Shown: positions 1 through 7,187, counted from the stretch's first letter. The stretch: 64,000 nucleotides of DNA from Parabacteroides sp. 52 (GCF_010500925.1 NZ_QVMG01000007.1:624-64623); one strand, 5' to 3'. Translations and numbers: made by a program. The notes: generated by a model not told the origin, from the letters alone.

Positions 1-44
1 AGCACTTGTCGAATCTTTTGCATACTAATTTGTTTATTGGCCAT
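1..44 (-). CDS. istA: IS21-family transposase IstA, N-terminal fragment
   Basis: The minus strand from the ATG at 44 reads MANKQISMQKIRQVL and runs off the window edge in frame. This is the characteristic N-terminal start of IstA-type transposases from Bacteroidales IS21 elements (DNA-binding HTH followed by a DDE integrase core, neither visible here). It would be transcribed leftward together with istB outside the window. Only 14 to 15 codons are visible, so the call relies on recognising the conserved start and on the adjacent IS end repeats. Confidence 0.65.
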   Translation of the reverse strand, partial: MANKQISMQKIRQV

Positions 45-130
45 AAATCATGTTTTCTTAAAATCTGTTTAAAGGAACAACTTTAAGAAGGCTCAATAAC
101 AACTAACAAATGACTCTTTCGAGGGGGGGG

Positions 131-202
131 CAATTTCAATTGGCAAACGGGGTCAATTTCAATTGGCAGAGAGGATCAGTTTTGATTGGCGAACAGGGGT
201 CA
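131..202. repeat. IS21 terminal repeat cluster, 23-bp period
   Basis: The motif CAATTTCAATTGGCA occurs at 131-145 and exactly at 154-168, a diverged copy (CAGTTTTGATTGGCG) lies at 177-191, and a partial fourth start (GGGGTCAA) lies at 196-203. The spacing is 23 bp between the first three. Such multiple end repeats are the transposase-binding sites of IS21-like elements. Confidence 0.7.
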
Positions 203-344
203 ACGAGGAGAGGATTTTCCACCATTCAGGGAAAATATGAACTACCCGAAAATGACGGCAAAATCCATAAAATAGGCAGGAGAAATAGACGGTTTCCTGA
301 AAGGGAGGTCAATGAAAATAATATGTAAATGTCCAAAATAAGAG

Positions 345-379
345 ACGGGCTATAAAGATATAATTCCTCTATAGCCCGT
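345..379. terminator. Bidirectional hairpin terminator beyond the TIR gene
   Basis: A perfect 10-bp stem (ACGGGCTATA at 345-354, TATAGCCCGT at 370-379) with a T-rich tract on both sides. It lies 21 bp beyond the stop codon of the leftward TIR gene and would end that transcript. Confidence 0.8.
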
Positions 380-399
380 TTTCCTTATTTTGCAAAATG

Positions 400-1437
400 T
401 TATTTATTCTGATATTCTGCCAATTCATCAATATATCTCATTAACATATAGGGCATTTCTTTCATATAAATCATATAGTCTTTTTTGCTTCCATACAATT
501 CCCTCATCATTGGATGTTCGAAGGTAAAATCAAGCATTCCTTTAAAATCATGTATTGCGTCTGCTTTTGATTCTTTATCAGTTTTTGACTTTAATATATC
601 TAATAATTCTTTTCCGGCATCGTATATCCAAGGAAAATCCTGTTTAAAGAAACTTAGCGCAATTAAAAAACCATATGGATTCTTCCCTTCTCTCATGCTG
701 ATATGAAGCAATTCTTCAACAAACATCGGTTTAAATCTTTTAGAAATTCTATGTATATCCATTTCAAAATTTCTATCTATTCGATTTATATGTTCTTCCG
801 TAATTTTTTTAAGTTCTTCAAGACTTTCATAAACCTTAGTGTCTGGGTTTCTTAATAATCGTTGATTATTTCTTGACAGGTCTAATATTTCTTCTAAAAT
901 TTCAGCCGAATGGGATAAAGCGATATTCTGGTCTTTAGGTTCATCGGGGGCTTCTTCAATATTTTTTATTTTGTTCAATTCTTCCTCTAAAGTTGGATAC
1001 CATACCTCAAACGCTTTATTTAACCGTGCTTCTGGGATATTCCCTTCTCCACAAGCCTTATTTAGTGTTCCTAATAATTTCTTTATATCTTCCTTTTGAA
1101 AAATAGTTGATTGAAATTGCAAAATAGGGCCACTTACTTCCGAACGTTTTATATCAAACAAAAACGGACTGACAAATGAGTTGTCAATAGTTTTAGATAA
1201 TGCTCCTGCCTCAAAAGATAACCAAGGGGCTTCTAAGTTTTCTCTTGTTACACAGAGTATTCCAAATGTAGAATCTTCAAGTTCTTTAGCTATGTCAGTA
1301 CTCCACCTTGCCCCTTTATCTATATCTTCAGACGACACATACGGCTCAATAGATTGTATTACAGAAGGAAGCCAATCTCTAAAAACAAGTGCAACCTTAT
1401 GACTTTGATTTCCTGACCAACTAATAAAAACTTTCAT
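400..1437 (-). CDS. TIR-domain protein, probable anti-phage or stress effector
   Basis: 345 aa. The N-terminus (residues 2-9, KVFISWSG) is the first beta strand of a bacterial TIR domain. The domain continues to about residue 130 and includes the segment WLSFEAGAL, where Glu76 sits at the position of the catalytic glutamate of NAD+-cleaving TIR domains. The remaining 200 residues are charged and helical, without a family I recognise; they probably sense or oligomerise. TIR proteins of this build often act as abortive-infection effectors that deplete NAD+, or make signals from it; this is family knowledge, not visible here. The gene is monocistronic, ends at a strong hairpin, and its A+T-rich composition fits acquisition with the mobile island. 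No second defence gene lies beside it. Confidence 0.75.
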   Translation of the reverse strand: MKVFISWSGNQSHKVALVFRDWLPSVIQSIEPYVSSEDIDKGARWSTDIAKELEDSTFGILCVTRENLEAPWLSFEAGALSKTIDNSFVSPFLFDIKRSEVSGPILQFQSTIFQKEDIKKLLGTLNKACGEGNIPEARLNKAFEVWYPTLEEELNKIKNIEEAPDEPKDQNIALSHSAEILEEILDLSRNNQRLLRNPDTKVYESLEELKKITEEHINRIDRNFEMDIHRISKRFKPMFVEELLHISMREGKNPYGFLIALSFFKQDFPWIYDAGKELLDILKSKTDKESKADAIHDFKGMLDFTFEHPMMRELYGSKKDYMIYMKEMPYMLMRYIDELAEYQNK

Positions 1438-1548
1438 ATATACTTTATTTAATATCCATTTGCAAAAATAGTCATAAAAAAAGACTTAGAAGTCATTTCC
1501 CAAGCCTTTCTTAAAAAGTTCATTTAAAACAGCTTACTATCAGCAATT

Positions 1549-1830
1549 CTATTTCGCAAACATCTGTTTCAACCATTTCAACACCTCCGATTCCCGATAT
1601 AAAATTTTCCCCTTAATCTGAATAAACGGAATTTTGCCCGTATCCCGCCAATCCTGTAACGTTCGAGACGAGATTTGAAGCATCCGGCAAATATCACGAT
1701 TTGAAAGGAACTTTTCTCCATTCAGTTGCGGAGTACAGTTTTTAAGGGCTTGCCCGATAGTATCCAGTAACTCATCCATAGCAGTGAAGAAAGAAGCTAT
1801 TTCCGTAGATTTTCTATCTAATATTTCCAT
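1549..1830 (-). CDS. Small helix-turn-helix protein (excisionase/MerR-like)
   Basis: 93 aa. The C-terminal half (about residues 40-90) is a winged HTH_17 domain: FLSNRDICRMLQISSRTLQDW forms the helix-turn-helix and the following KIPFIQIKGKILYRESEVLKW the wing and last helix. Proteins of this kind in Bacteroidales conjugative and mobilizable elements act as recombination directionality factors or regulators of excision and mobilization. It is the last gene of a three-gene leftward cluster (HTH, DUF3876, HTH) with gaps of 5 and 13 bp. The exact role, Xis-like or transcriptional, cannot be decided from sequence. Confidence 0.75.
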   Translation of the reverse strand: MEILDRKSTEIASFFTAMDELLDTIGQALKNCTPQLNGEKFLSNRDICRMLQISSRTLQDWRDTGKIPFIQIKGKILYRESEVLKWLKQMFAK

Positions 1831-1843
1831 TGTGGTATCTTTT

Positions 1844-2122
1844 TTAGTTCCGTATATAGTCGCCCAATGCGGAGATAGTTAATATATCCAGTTTTATGTC
1901 ATAGCTGATAGCCGTCCGTTTCAGGTTGTAGTTGATAAAGAAACTGTCTTCATCCTCCTGAATTTCATATGTAGCAGGACTTGCCTGTTTACTCGTCTCG
2001 TTCATGTGAATAATGCTAAGCAGATAGCTGCTCCCGCTTCGGTATATGATAACTGTCGGATTCAGGTTTATACTCTCCCAATTACCGACCAACCTATCTA
2101 AGTTGATATTTTCTGTTTTCAT
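1844..2122 (-). CDS. DUF3876 family protein
   Basis: 92 aa small protein without signal peptide or membrane segment. The start LDRLVGNWESINLNPTVIIY followed by alternating beta-strand segments matches the DUF3876 proteins found beside excisionase-like HTH genes on Bacteroidales mobile elements. No catalytic motif is visible and no function is established. It sits between two HTH genes, 5 bp downstream of the first, so it is co-transcribed with them and probably serves transfer or excision control. Confidence 0.65.
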   Translation of the reverse strand: MKTENINLDRLVGNWESINLNPTVIIYRSGSSYLLSIIHMNETSKQASPATYEIQEDEDSFFINYNLKRTAISYDIKLDILTISALGDYIRN

Positions 2123-2127
2123 TGCTG

Positions 2128-2403
2128 TTATTTCTTAATTTGTGACTGGCTGATTAAATTCTCAATATCCGATACCTTGTAATAACATTTACGCCCAATC
2201 TGCGAATAAGGCAGAATACCGTTATCCCTGTATGACTGTAATGTTCTCGGCGATATTTGCAAGAGCCCGCAAACATCACTGTTGCCTAACCATTGTTCTT
2301 TATCTTGATTCTCCCCGCATAGACTCTTTATCTGTCGGGTAAAATCTTTAAAACGCCCTTTCATCTGCTCGAACGTTTTGCTTTCAATTGCTATTATATC
2401 CAT
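2128..2403 (-). CDS. Small helix-turn-helix protein (excisionase/MerR-like)
   Basis: 91 aa, first gene of the HTH-DUF3876-HTH cluster. Residues about 38-88 form an HTH_17 winged helix (WLGNSDVCGLLQISPRTLQSY, then the wing GILPYSQIGRKCYYKVSDI). It is clearly related to the 93-aa and 118-aa HTH proteins nearby, so the island carries at least three paralogues. Upstream lies a perfect palindrome (2439-2452) next to a -7-like box TTCCTTTG, a layout repeated ahead of the gene at 4581-4937. Likely role: regulator or directionality factor of the mobile element; the DNA target is unknown. Confidence 0.75.
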   Translation of the reverse strand: MDIIAIESKTFEQMKGRFKDFTRQIKSLCGENQDKEQWLGNSDVCGLLQISPRTLQSYRDNGILPYSQIGRKCYYKVSDIENLISQSQIKK

Positions 2404-2438
2404 ACTAAAATCTGTTTTTACTGATTACTGAAATTATC

Positions 2439-2452
2439 TTCATTGCAATGAA
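2439..2452. promoter_or_regulatory. Palindromic operator candidate upstream of the HTH cluster
   Basis: TTCATTGCAATGAA is a perfect 14-bp palindrome, 36 bp upstream of the HTH gene start at 2403. On the minus strand a -7-like box (TTCCTTTG, one mismatch to TAnnTTTG) lies just upstream, so the palindrome would fall at or just after the transcription start, a typical autorepressor position. Confidence 0.4.
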
Positions 2453-2579
2453 TTTCAGGCAAAGGAAAACAGAATTATGGTTAGTTTTAAGAAATGGGGA
2501 GCAATGGCGGAAAGTGGCTACGATTGGCATAAATCAGCAGTTCTAAGCGTATTTCTTCTCTTCGTTTCACAACCTCACG

Positions 2580-2702
2580 GCGGTAGAAGTTATTCTCGTG
2601 CCGTTGGTTATTCTCGCGGGCTTCCGCCCTCCAATCAGGCTGGGAAGCCATGAGCGGGAAATAACCGACATAGGCGCGGGAAATAACTTCGGGAACAACC
2701 GC
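2580..2702. repeat. Large imperfect inverted repeat, possible oriT or cruciform element
   Basis: This is the only structure in the 300-bp gap 2404-2703 apart from the palindrome at 2439. The left arm (2580-2625) contains GGT, two copies of GTTATTCTCG-like sequence and GGCTTCC. The right arm (2643-2702) contains GGAAGCC, two copies of CGGGAAATAAC and ACCGC. The arms pair as GCGGT/ACCGC, GTTATTCTCG/CGgGaAATAAC (twice) and GGCTTCC/GGAAGCC. It directly abuts the 3' end of the relaxase gene. It may be an origin of transfer, a recombination site, or a strong transcript end. Confidence 0.55.
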
Positions 2703-2703
2703 A

Positions 2704-3648
2704 CTACCGCCTGAAACCTCGTTTCGGCTTCTTCTTTATTTTCTTTTTCACAGGAATTTGTTCTTCCTCTTTGCTATTGGTATCAGGAGTAAGCAAGCCT
2801 AATGCAGAGGATAAACCCAAATCAGGAAGATTGAAAGATTGTTTATCTTCATTCTTATTTTCTTGATTTACAGACTGTATATTTGAAAGGTTGTCATCTT
2901 GTTTATATGCAAACTTGTTTTCAGTCTGGTTTGTCTGCATATCTGCATTTTTTCTTTCATCGGCTACCTGTCGTTCTTGCATGTTGAGTTGTTCGGAGAT
3001 ACTGCCGTTCTTCATCGTGTTGTAGTATTCAAAAGATTCGGTAAGTTCCCGCTTGTAGCCGAATAGCCTGTCAAATCCCTGCTCTGCCTGTTGGAACAGG
3101 TTCTTTCTGTCAAAACCGCCCTTAACCGTTCCTTTCTTAGTGTTCTTGTGATTGGTAAGCGGGGATAGTTTTTTCTTATTGGATTGGTCTTTTCGGCTGA
3201 CAATCAAATGACAGTGCATATTTAGTTCGTTGTTTGACCTGTCACGGCTGAAATGTATCTTACCGTAAAACTTTATATCCTCTGCCGATAGTCCTTTGTT
3301 GAAGTTCTTAGCATATTCAGGAATAACCACTTCCCGAATATACCGCTTCATAGCTTCGGCTTGTTCCTGTTCGGTATTGCCCATTGCCCGAAGTTCCTTT
3401 TCTGACGGGCTGACATGGATAGCATAAAACTTGGCATCCGTTTTCATTAGTTGCCCGATATTACTGTCTATATCTCTTATAACCTGTGATTTGTAGACAT
3501 TATCGTCTGTCAGATTGAAAAAGCCCTCTGTATAGATTCCCTGCTCCATGCGTTCCATATCTTCATGTTCTAAATAGTTGCATAGCTTTCGGCTATTGCC
3601 TGCATTATTATATGTGCCTTTGGACGGTGGCGGAAAATCTATATTCAT
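2704..3648 (-). CDS. BtgB/BfmB-like mobilization relaxase (DUF5712 type)
   Basis: 314 aa. The protein starts MNIDFPPPSKGTYNNAGNSR and carries IKFYGKIHFSRDRSNNE followed by MHCHLIVSRKD; the H-x-H-L pattern (about residues 148-151) is the metal-binding histidine motif expected of a nicking relaxase. The last third is polar and low-complexity (repeated Q, N and K) and ends in a basic tail, probably non-catalytic. It lies 3 bp downstream of the BtgA-like gene, the standard pair on Bacteroides mobilizable elements, where the relaxase nicks oriT and pilots the strand into a helper conjugation system. No type IV secretion genes are present, so transfer would depend on another element. Confidence 0.75.
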   Translation of the reverse strand: MNIDFPPPSKGTYNNAGNSRKLCNYLEHEDMERMEQGIYTEGFFNLTDDNVYKSQVIRDIDSNIGQLMKTDAKFYAIHVSPSEKELRAMGNTEQEQAEAMKRYIREVVIPEYAKNFNKGLSAEDIKFYGKIHFSRDRSNNELNMHCHLIVSRKDQSNKKKLSPLTNHKNTKKGTVKGGFDRKNLFQQAEQGFDRLFGYKRELTESFEYYNTMKNGSISEQLNMQERQVADERKNADMQTNQTENKFAYKQDDNLSNIQSVNQENKNEDKQSFNLPDLGLSSALGLLTPDTNSKEEEQIPVKKKIKKKPKRGFRR

Positions 3649-3651
3649 GGG

Positions 3652-4278
3652 TTACTCGTTTATCAGGTCGTTAATCTCGGTTCTTAGGTTCTCTTTGCGT
3701 TTACCGTCCATTACTCCGCAGGTTGCCAGTTCCGAATACAGGGAGATTAATTTCAATAGCTTCTGATTATTCCTTTGTTGTACCTGGGTTTGGCTATTAA
3801 TCGTCTTGGAATGATTGTCAATAGTAGCAGATAGTTTATCAAGGCTTGCGGACTGGTTATTTATTACTACTGCTATTTTGCCGAAATGTTCGTCTAACTT
3901 TTTCAGAACATTGACAAGGTTATCTTTTGAGGTGTTTATTTCTAAATTTACTTTTTCCGTCAGGATTCCGACAGCCGTGTCGAACTTAACGGCGATTGAA
4001 TGGCTTGTTCGTATCATAGGGTTGAGTTGTTCTTCTTCGTAGTGGCGAATGAAGCGGATAATATCATCCTGCCGTTTGTTAATCTTGGATAGTTCCGATT
4101 TTACCGATTCGGGAGCATCCGCAGGATTGATATGTGCCTTATCGATGTACCCGAATGCCAGTTTTACAACTTCACTCTTTTTCAGCGAATAGCGTTTACA
4201 TATCTTTTCTACTAAACGCCCTGTTTCCTTATCTATGGAAACAGTAGTATATATTATCTTTTGAGCTTCATCTTTCAT
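3652..4278 (-). CDS. BfmA/BtgA-family mobilization accessory protein
   Basis: 208 aa. The N-terminal part (IIYTTVSIDKETGRLVEKICKRY, then SLKKSEVVKLAFGYIDK) looks like a ribbon-helix-helix DNA-binding segment. The middle (about 80-170) is a long predicted coiled coil rich in K, L, N and Q. This matches BfmA/BtgA proteins, which bind near oriT and help the relaxase assemble the relaxosome. It is immediately upstream of the relaxase gene. The 302-bp gap before it contains strong stem-loops (4386-4500), a natural place for the origin of transfer. Confidence 0.8.
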   Translation of the reverse strand: MKDEAQKIIYTTVSIDKETGRLVEKICKRYSLKKSEVVKLAFGYIDKAHINPADAPESVKSELSKINKRQDDIIRFIRHYEEEQLNPMIRTSHSIAVKFDTAVGILTEKVNLEINTSKDNLVNVLKKLDEHFGKIAVVINNQSASLDKLSATIDNHSKTINSQTQVQQRNNQKLLKLISLYSELATCGVMDGKRKENLRTEINDLINE

Positions 4279-4385
4279 GATAATTACTTTTTAATGGAAT
4301 TTCATGTTATTAAAAGTCTGATAATTAGCGATAAATACAAAAGGCTAATTATTGGACTAATTATAGCGGTTTAGCATAAAACGCT

Positions 4386-4500
4386 AAAGCCGAAGGCTTT
4401 GCCCCGCAGGGCAAGAGGAAGAACAGGACGAAGTCCAGTTCCCTCTTGCTTAATTTAGCAAAACAAACAGAGCCGATAGGCGAAGTCGTTTCTGCTAAAT
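4386..4500. other. Candidate origin of transfer: nested stem-loops upstream of btgA-like gene
   Basis: The gap 4279-4580 holds a run of hairpins. AAAGCC/GGCTTT (4386-4400) has a 3-nt loop and GCCC/GGGC (4401-4412) a 4-nt loop. A long one spans 4411-4449, pairing GCAAGAGG with CCTCTTGC, GAAC with GTTC and GGAC with GTCC around GAA. An outer ATTTAGCA (4453-4460) pairs with TGCTAAAT (4493-4500). Inverted repeats directly upstream of mobilization genes are typical of oriT regions. The nic site cannot be placed. Confidence 0.5.
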
Positions 4501-4580
4501 GCGGAGCTACTTTGAAGGCATAAACTTAAAACAAGCCTTCATTCGCTTGCGCTATTCTGCTTAGAACATAAAAAGCAGAA

Positions 4581-4937
4581 TTATTCCTCTTTTTCGTCTT
4601 TTTTATTCTCGTCTTTGGGCTTTGGGCGCTTCTTTTCAAAATCCTGATAGGTTTGAAAATCCATGTGCGAATGCACAAACTCCCGAACATCAGAAGTGCG
4701 GTAATAGGTTTTGTGGGCTATCATAAAGAAAGGTAGTTTTTTACTAGAACGATACCGCTGGAGCGTACGATACGACACTTTTAGGAGAAAGGCTAAATCT
4801 TGGTTATCGAGCAGTTTCTCGTCTTCGTCAAATACTTCTTTGGTGTTAATGAGCGATTTCAGGTCTTGACCTATACCGTTCAACTTCTTGGACAGCTTTG
4901 CCATCCATTTTTCAAAATCTTCATTATTTATATACAT
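4581..4937 (-). CDS. Helix-turn-helix protein (excisionase/MerR-like) with charged tail
   Basis: 118 aa. Residues about 42-95 form an HTH_17 domain (LLDNQDLAFLLKVSYRTLQRY, then a wing with HKTYYRTSDVREF). Unlike its two relatives it ends in a tail of Lys, Glu and Pro (KKRPKPKDENKKDEKEE). It stands alone upstream of the mobilization genes, separated by the hairpin region. A perfect palindrome and a -7-like TTCCTTTG box lie upstream. A role in regulating mobilization or excision is inferred from location and family. Confidence 0.75.
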   Translation of the reverse strand: MYINNEDFEKWMAKLSKKLNGIGQDLKSLINTKEVFDEDEKLLDNQDLAFLLKVSYRTLQRYRSSKKLPFFMIAHKTYYRTSDVREFVHSHMDFQTYQDFEKKRPKPKDENKKDEKEE

Positions 4938-4972
4938 GATTTACTTCGTTTTGAAATTAATACTACTTATTT

Positions 4973-4984
4973 TCAATGCATTGA
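4973..4984. promoter_or_regulatory. Palindromic operator candidate upstream of HTH gene
   Basis: TCAATGCATTGA is a perfect 12-bp palindrome, 36 bp upstream of the HTH start at 4937. The neighbouring GCAAAGGAAnnCAGAA is shared with the region upstream of the HTH gene at 2128-2403, and contains a minus-strand -7-like box TTCCTTTG in both. Confidence 0.4.
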
Positions 4985-5095
4985 CGAAGCAAAGGAAGGC
5001 AGAACGATGAAATAAAAATAGGGGAATAGATCATCTACTCCCCTACATATTATTTATATTTACCTGATTATTAGCAGGTATCAAAAGTGTTAAAA

Positions 5096-5482
5096 TTAAG
5101 ACTTATACCCCTTATCACTACTTTTCTTATGAATCAAACTCTTTAGTTTGTCTAAAAAACCAGTACGTTTTGTTGGTAATCTCTGCAGAACCTCTTCCTC
5201 TTTTTTATAGGTATCACTAATTTGGAAGTTTAGAAAACGTTCAAACCTATTAGTAAGGCGACTTAAAGAAACACTCTTGCCATTAGAGGTTTTTATTCCT
5301 GCGAGATAAAAGAGCCCTGTGATAACCTCCATAATATCAACATAGGAAATGATATCTGTATCTAAATATAAATCCGATGTTGAGGAATTACTCTTTGTAT
5401 TAAAGAATTTTGGATACATCATTTGCTTCTCCAATAACGCCAACTCAGAATTTACAAAAGTAATGCCCTTTTGAATATACAT
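5096..5482 (-). CDS. Short RteC-like protein
   Basis: 128 aa. The stretch from about residue 45 (DIISYVDIMEVITGLFYLAG) through LSRLTNRFERFLNFQISDTY to TKRTGFLDKLKSLI resembles the C-terminal part of RteC. In CTnDOT, RteC is the regulator that activates excision genes. Normal RteC is roughly twice as long, so this is either a compact homologue or a truncated one. It lies 4 bp downstream of a 75-aa ORF and may be translationally coupled to it. Regulation of the element's excision or mobilization is the likely role, by family analogy only. Confidence 0.55.
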   Translation of the reverse strand: MYIQKGITFVNSELALLEKQMMYPKFFNTKSNSSTSDLYLDTDIISYVDIMEVITGLFYLAGIKTSNGKSVSLSRLTNRFERFLNFQISDTYKKEEEVLQRLPTKRTGFLDKLKSLIHKKSSDKGYKS

Positions 5483-5486
5483 TTTT

Positions 5487-5714
5487 TTAATTGCATTTTC
5501 CCCCCTGCCCGCAAAGAGGTGATGATCCTAACGAATCAAACTCGATACGAGAAAGATTCAATATCCGAAAAAAATCAGAGTAGTTTAGTTCGGATTGACT
5601 AAGGGTTACTACTTGTGTTACAAAATCTTCATAGGCGCTTTGCATTTCTTCGTTTGTGACTTGTGAAGGTTCAGACAATAGCCTGAATAACTCCAATTCT
5701 AAATGTTTCCACAT
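5487..5714 (-). CDS. Hypothetical small protein upstream of RteC-like gene
   Basis: 75 aa from the ATG at 5714 (the longer frame would need a TTG at 5720). It is acidic and mostly helical (HLELELFRLLSEPSQ, then MQSAYEDFVTQVV) and ends SSPLCGQGGKCN. I do not recognise a family. The gene begins the two-gene unit with the RteC-like protein (gap 4 bp), so it could correspond to the missing N-terminal part of a split RteC or be an independent partner. Confidence 0.5.
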   Translation of the reverse strand: MWKHLELELFRLLSEPSQVTNEEMQSAYEDFVTQVVTLSQSELNYSDFFRILNLSRIEFDSLGSSPLCGQGGKCN

Positions 5715-5814
5715 AAGCAAATTATTTATAAGGTGAATAAATCTGATTTTATATGCTTGTCAGTGGATTTTTTTAGTGGCACTTCAAATATATTATAAGT
5801 TTTCCACCCAATAA

Positions 5815-5832
5815 ATGGCTATTTGTAGCTAT
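5815..5832. promoter_or_regulatory. 18-bp dyad operator overlapping the LuxR-gene promoter
   Basis: ATGGCTA-TTTG-TAGCTAT: two 7-bp half-sites in inverted orientation (one mismatch) with a 4-bp spacer. The same dyad with TTTA/TAAA as spacer occurs at 7232-7249. Here it overlaps the start of the -7 box TATCTTTG (5830-5837), a position suited to repression. Confidence 0.55.
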
Positions 5833-5837
5833 CTTTG
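5830..5837 (+). promoter_or_regulatory. Promoter -7 box (TATCTTTG) of the LuxR-type gene
   Basis: It matches the Bacteroidetes -7 consensus TAnnTTTG exactly. Transcription would begin around 5842, so an upstream ATG at 5815 cannot be the start codon and the transcript would have almost no leader before the ATG at 5842. Confidence 0.6.
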
Positions 5838-5841
5838 CACT

Positions 5842-6606
5842 ATGATTTCCAAGAATATAACACCCGGAGAACTATGGTCAAGACAGCAAATCAGCAGTCT
5901 TGATGTTGACTATGATTTATGGAGTAAGAAGCGGAAAGCTATACAGGAATTTTCCCGGATGAGCCAAAGCTGCATCTTTACCGTGGATGTATTTAAGGAG
6001 AGATATGATTTTGCTTCTGATAATTTCTCTACTGTTTTAGGATATAACCCAACATGGATAAAAACGATAAGGAAACAGGGTGATGTGTTGGAAGATAGAA
6101 TACATCCGGATGATCGCGTTCAACTATTGGAATACCAAATTGAGCATGGACAGTTTATTTATTCGCTTCCACAGGAAGAAAGGAATGACTATCAGCAGAT
6201 GTTTCAGTATAGAATACTGAATGCTAAAGGGCAGTATGTAAATGTAATCAGCCGACAGCAGGTTCTTGAAAAAGACAGGAATGGTAAGGCTTGGATTATT
6301 ATGGGAGTTGTAGATATATCTCCCGACCAGACATTTACCGAAAGAATCAAGCGAACGGTTATTAATAGTAAGACTGGCGAGATATTTGCTCCGGCATTCA
6401 CTCCGGCAGAGAAACAGTTAACTAACCGGGAAAAAGAGATACTTCTGTTAATTCGTCAGGGTTTTCTAAGTAAAGAAATTGCAGATAGACTGAATATCAG
6501 TATTTATACGGTTAATAATCACCGAAAGAATATATTGGCTAAACTGGATGTTGATAATGTGATGGAGGCGATTAATACTGCACGCGATTTTGGCATCATC
6601 TATTAA
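5842..6606 (+). CDS. PAS-LuxR type transcriptional regulator
   Basis: 254 aa from the ATG at 5842. The longer frame from 5815 would begin inside the operator and upstream of the -7 box. Residues about 40-165 resemble a PAS sensor fold (FASDNFSTVLGYNP, then IHPDDR, typical of PAS_3). Residues about 185-248 are a LuxR/GerE HTH domain: LTNREKEILLLIRQGFLSKE, IADRLNISIYTVNNHRKNIL. There is no receiver domain, so it probably senses a ligand directly. Its stop overlaps the stop of the convergent nucleotidyltransferase gene. The dyad shared with the neighbouring divergent promoter suggests self-regulation and control of both following genes. Confidence 0.8.
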   Translation: MISKNITPGELWSRQQISSLDVDYDLWSKKRKAIQEFSRMSQSCIFTVDVFKERYDFASDNFSTVLGYNPTWIKTIRKQGDVLEDRIHPDDRVQLLEYQIEHGQFIYSLPQEERNDYQQMFQYRILNAKGQYVNVISRQQVLEKDRNGKAWIIMGVVDISPDQTFTERIKRTVINSKTGEIFAPAFTPAEKQLTNREKEILLLIRQGFLSKEIADRLNISIYTVNNHRKNILAKLDVDNVMEAINTARDFGIIY

Positions 6607-7187
6607 GGCAGCCAATCCAAACTATTTGTCAACGGGTTGGTTTTTCTCCATTGCTCCAGTTCCTCATACGTTTTCACTCCACCCGTAAAAACAGCATGGT
6701 ATATCTCTATGCCCGGAATAAGTACACCCTCCGGCACATCGTATTTGATTTGAAGAATAGTTTGTCGGATTTCAGGTGTTAGCTTATTGATTATAGCATT
6801 GGTTACTCGCTCTACCGTGCCATCATACTTGGAGCCTCGGCGTATATGAATCATGTCGAACTTCCATGTGTTCCCTTTCCTATCTTCATATCGGGCGTGC
6901 CATTCGATGCATTCTTCTTCGGTATTTATCCCGTTTATATATTGGATTTCTTTCAGAGGGAGACGTTCTGCTAACTCCTGCATGACAGAGAAACTCTCTA
7001 TTATATTGAGATGGTCGGTATAGATGTGCATATCTATATCCCTGCTTTTCATCAACAAACCGGATTTAAGCGACCCGATAATATTAACGGTTGCACCAAT
7101 GCGTTCCCATGCCGGGATAATACGAGTATCTTCCAGTATTTCCCATGCGGCTTGCTGATTCTGTTCTGCGAGTTTAAGAATATCCAT
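6603..7187 (-). CDS. Nucleotidyltransferase-fold protein
   Basis: 194 aa from the ATG at 7187; the longer frame would start with TTG at 7217 and include the -7 box. The N-terminal third has the polymerase-beta nucleotidyltransferase signature: GS at residues 38-39 followed by DID at 50-52 (Asp50 and Asp52, predicted metal ligands). A later acidic position in KFDMIHI could be the third carboxylate. The C-terminal part ends with GIEIYHAVFTGGVKTYEELE, without a further family I can name. The substrate is unknown; relatives modify antibiotics, tRNA or partner toxins. It is transcribed leftward from a promoter shared back-to-back with the HelD-like gene. Confidence 0.65.
   Translation of the reverse strand: MDILKLAEQNQQAAWEILEDTRIIPAWERIGATVNIIGSLKSGLLMKSRDIDMHIYTDHLNIIESFSVMQELAERLPLKEIQYINGINTEEECIEWHARYEDRKGNTWKFDMIHIRRGSKYDGTVERVTNAIINKLTPEIRQTILQIKYDVPEGVLIPGIEIYHAVFTGGVKTYEELEQWRKTNPLTNSLDWLP

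Larger units (their letters stand above)
1..202 (-). mobile_element. End of an IS21-family insertion sequence (partial)
   Basis: The window opens inside an insertion sequence. The minus strand begins an IstA-type transposase at 44, and three 15-bp repeats at an exact 23-bp spacing lie outside it, as in IS21-family ends, which carry several internal repeats of the terminal sequence. Read on the minus strand the likely tip is TGACCCC (196-202), beginning with TG as expected. The rest of the element lies left of the window, so the family call rests on the transposase start plus the end structure. Confidence 0.75.
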
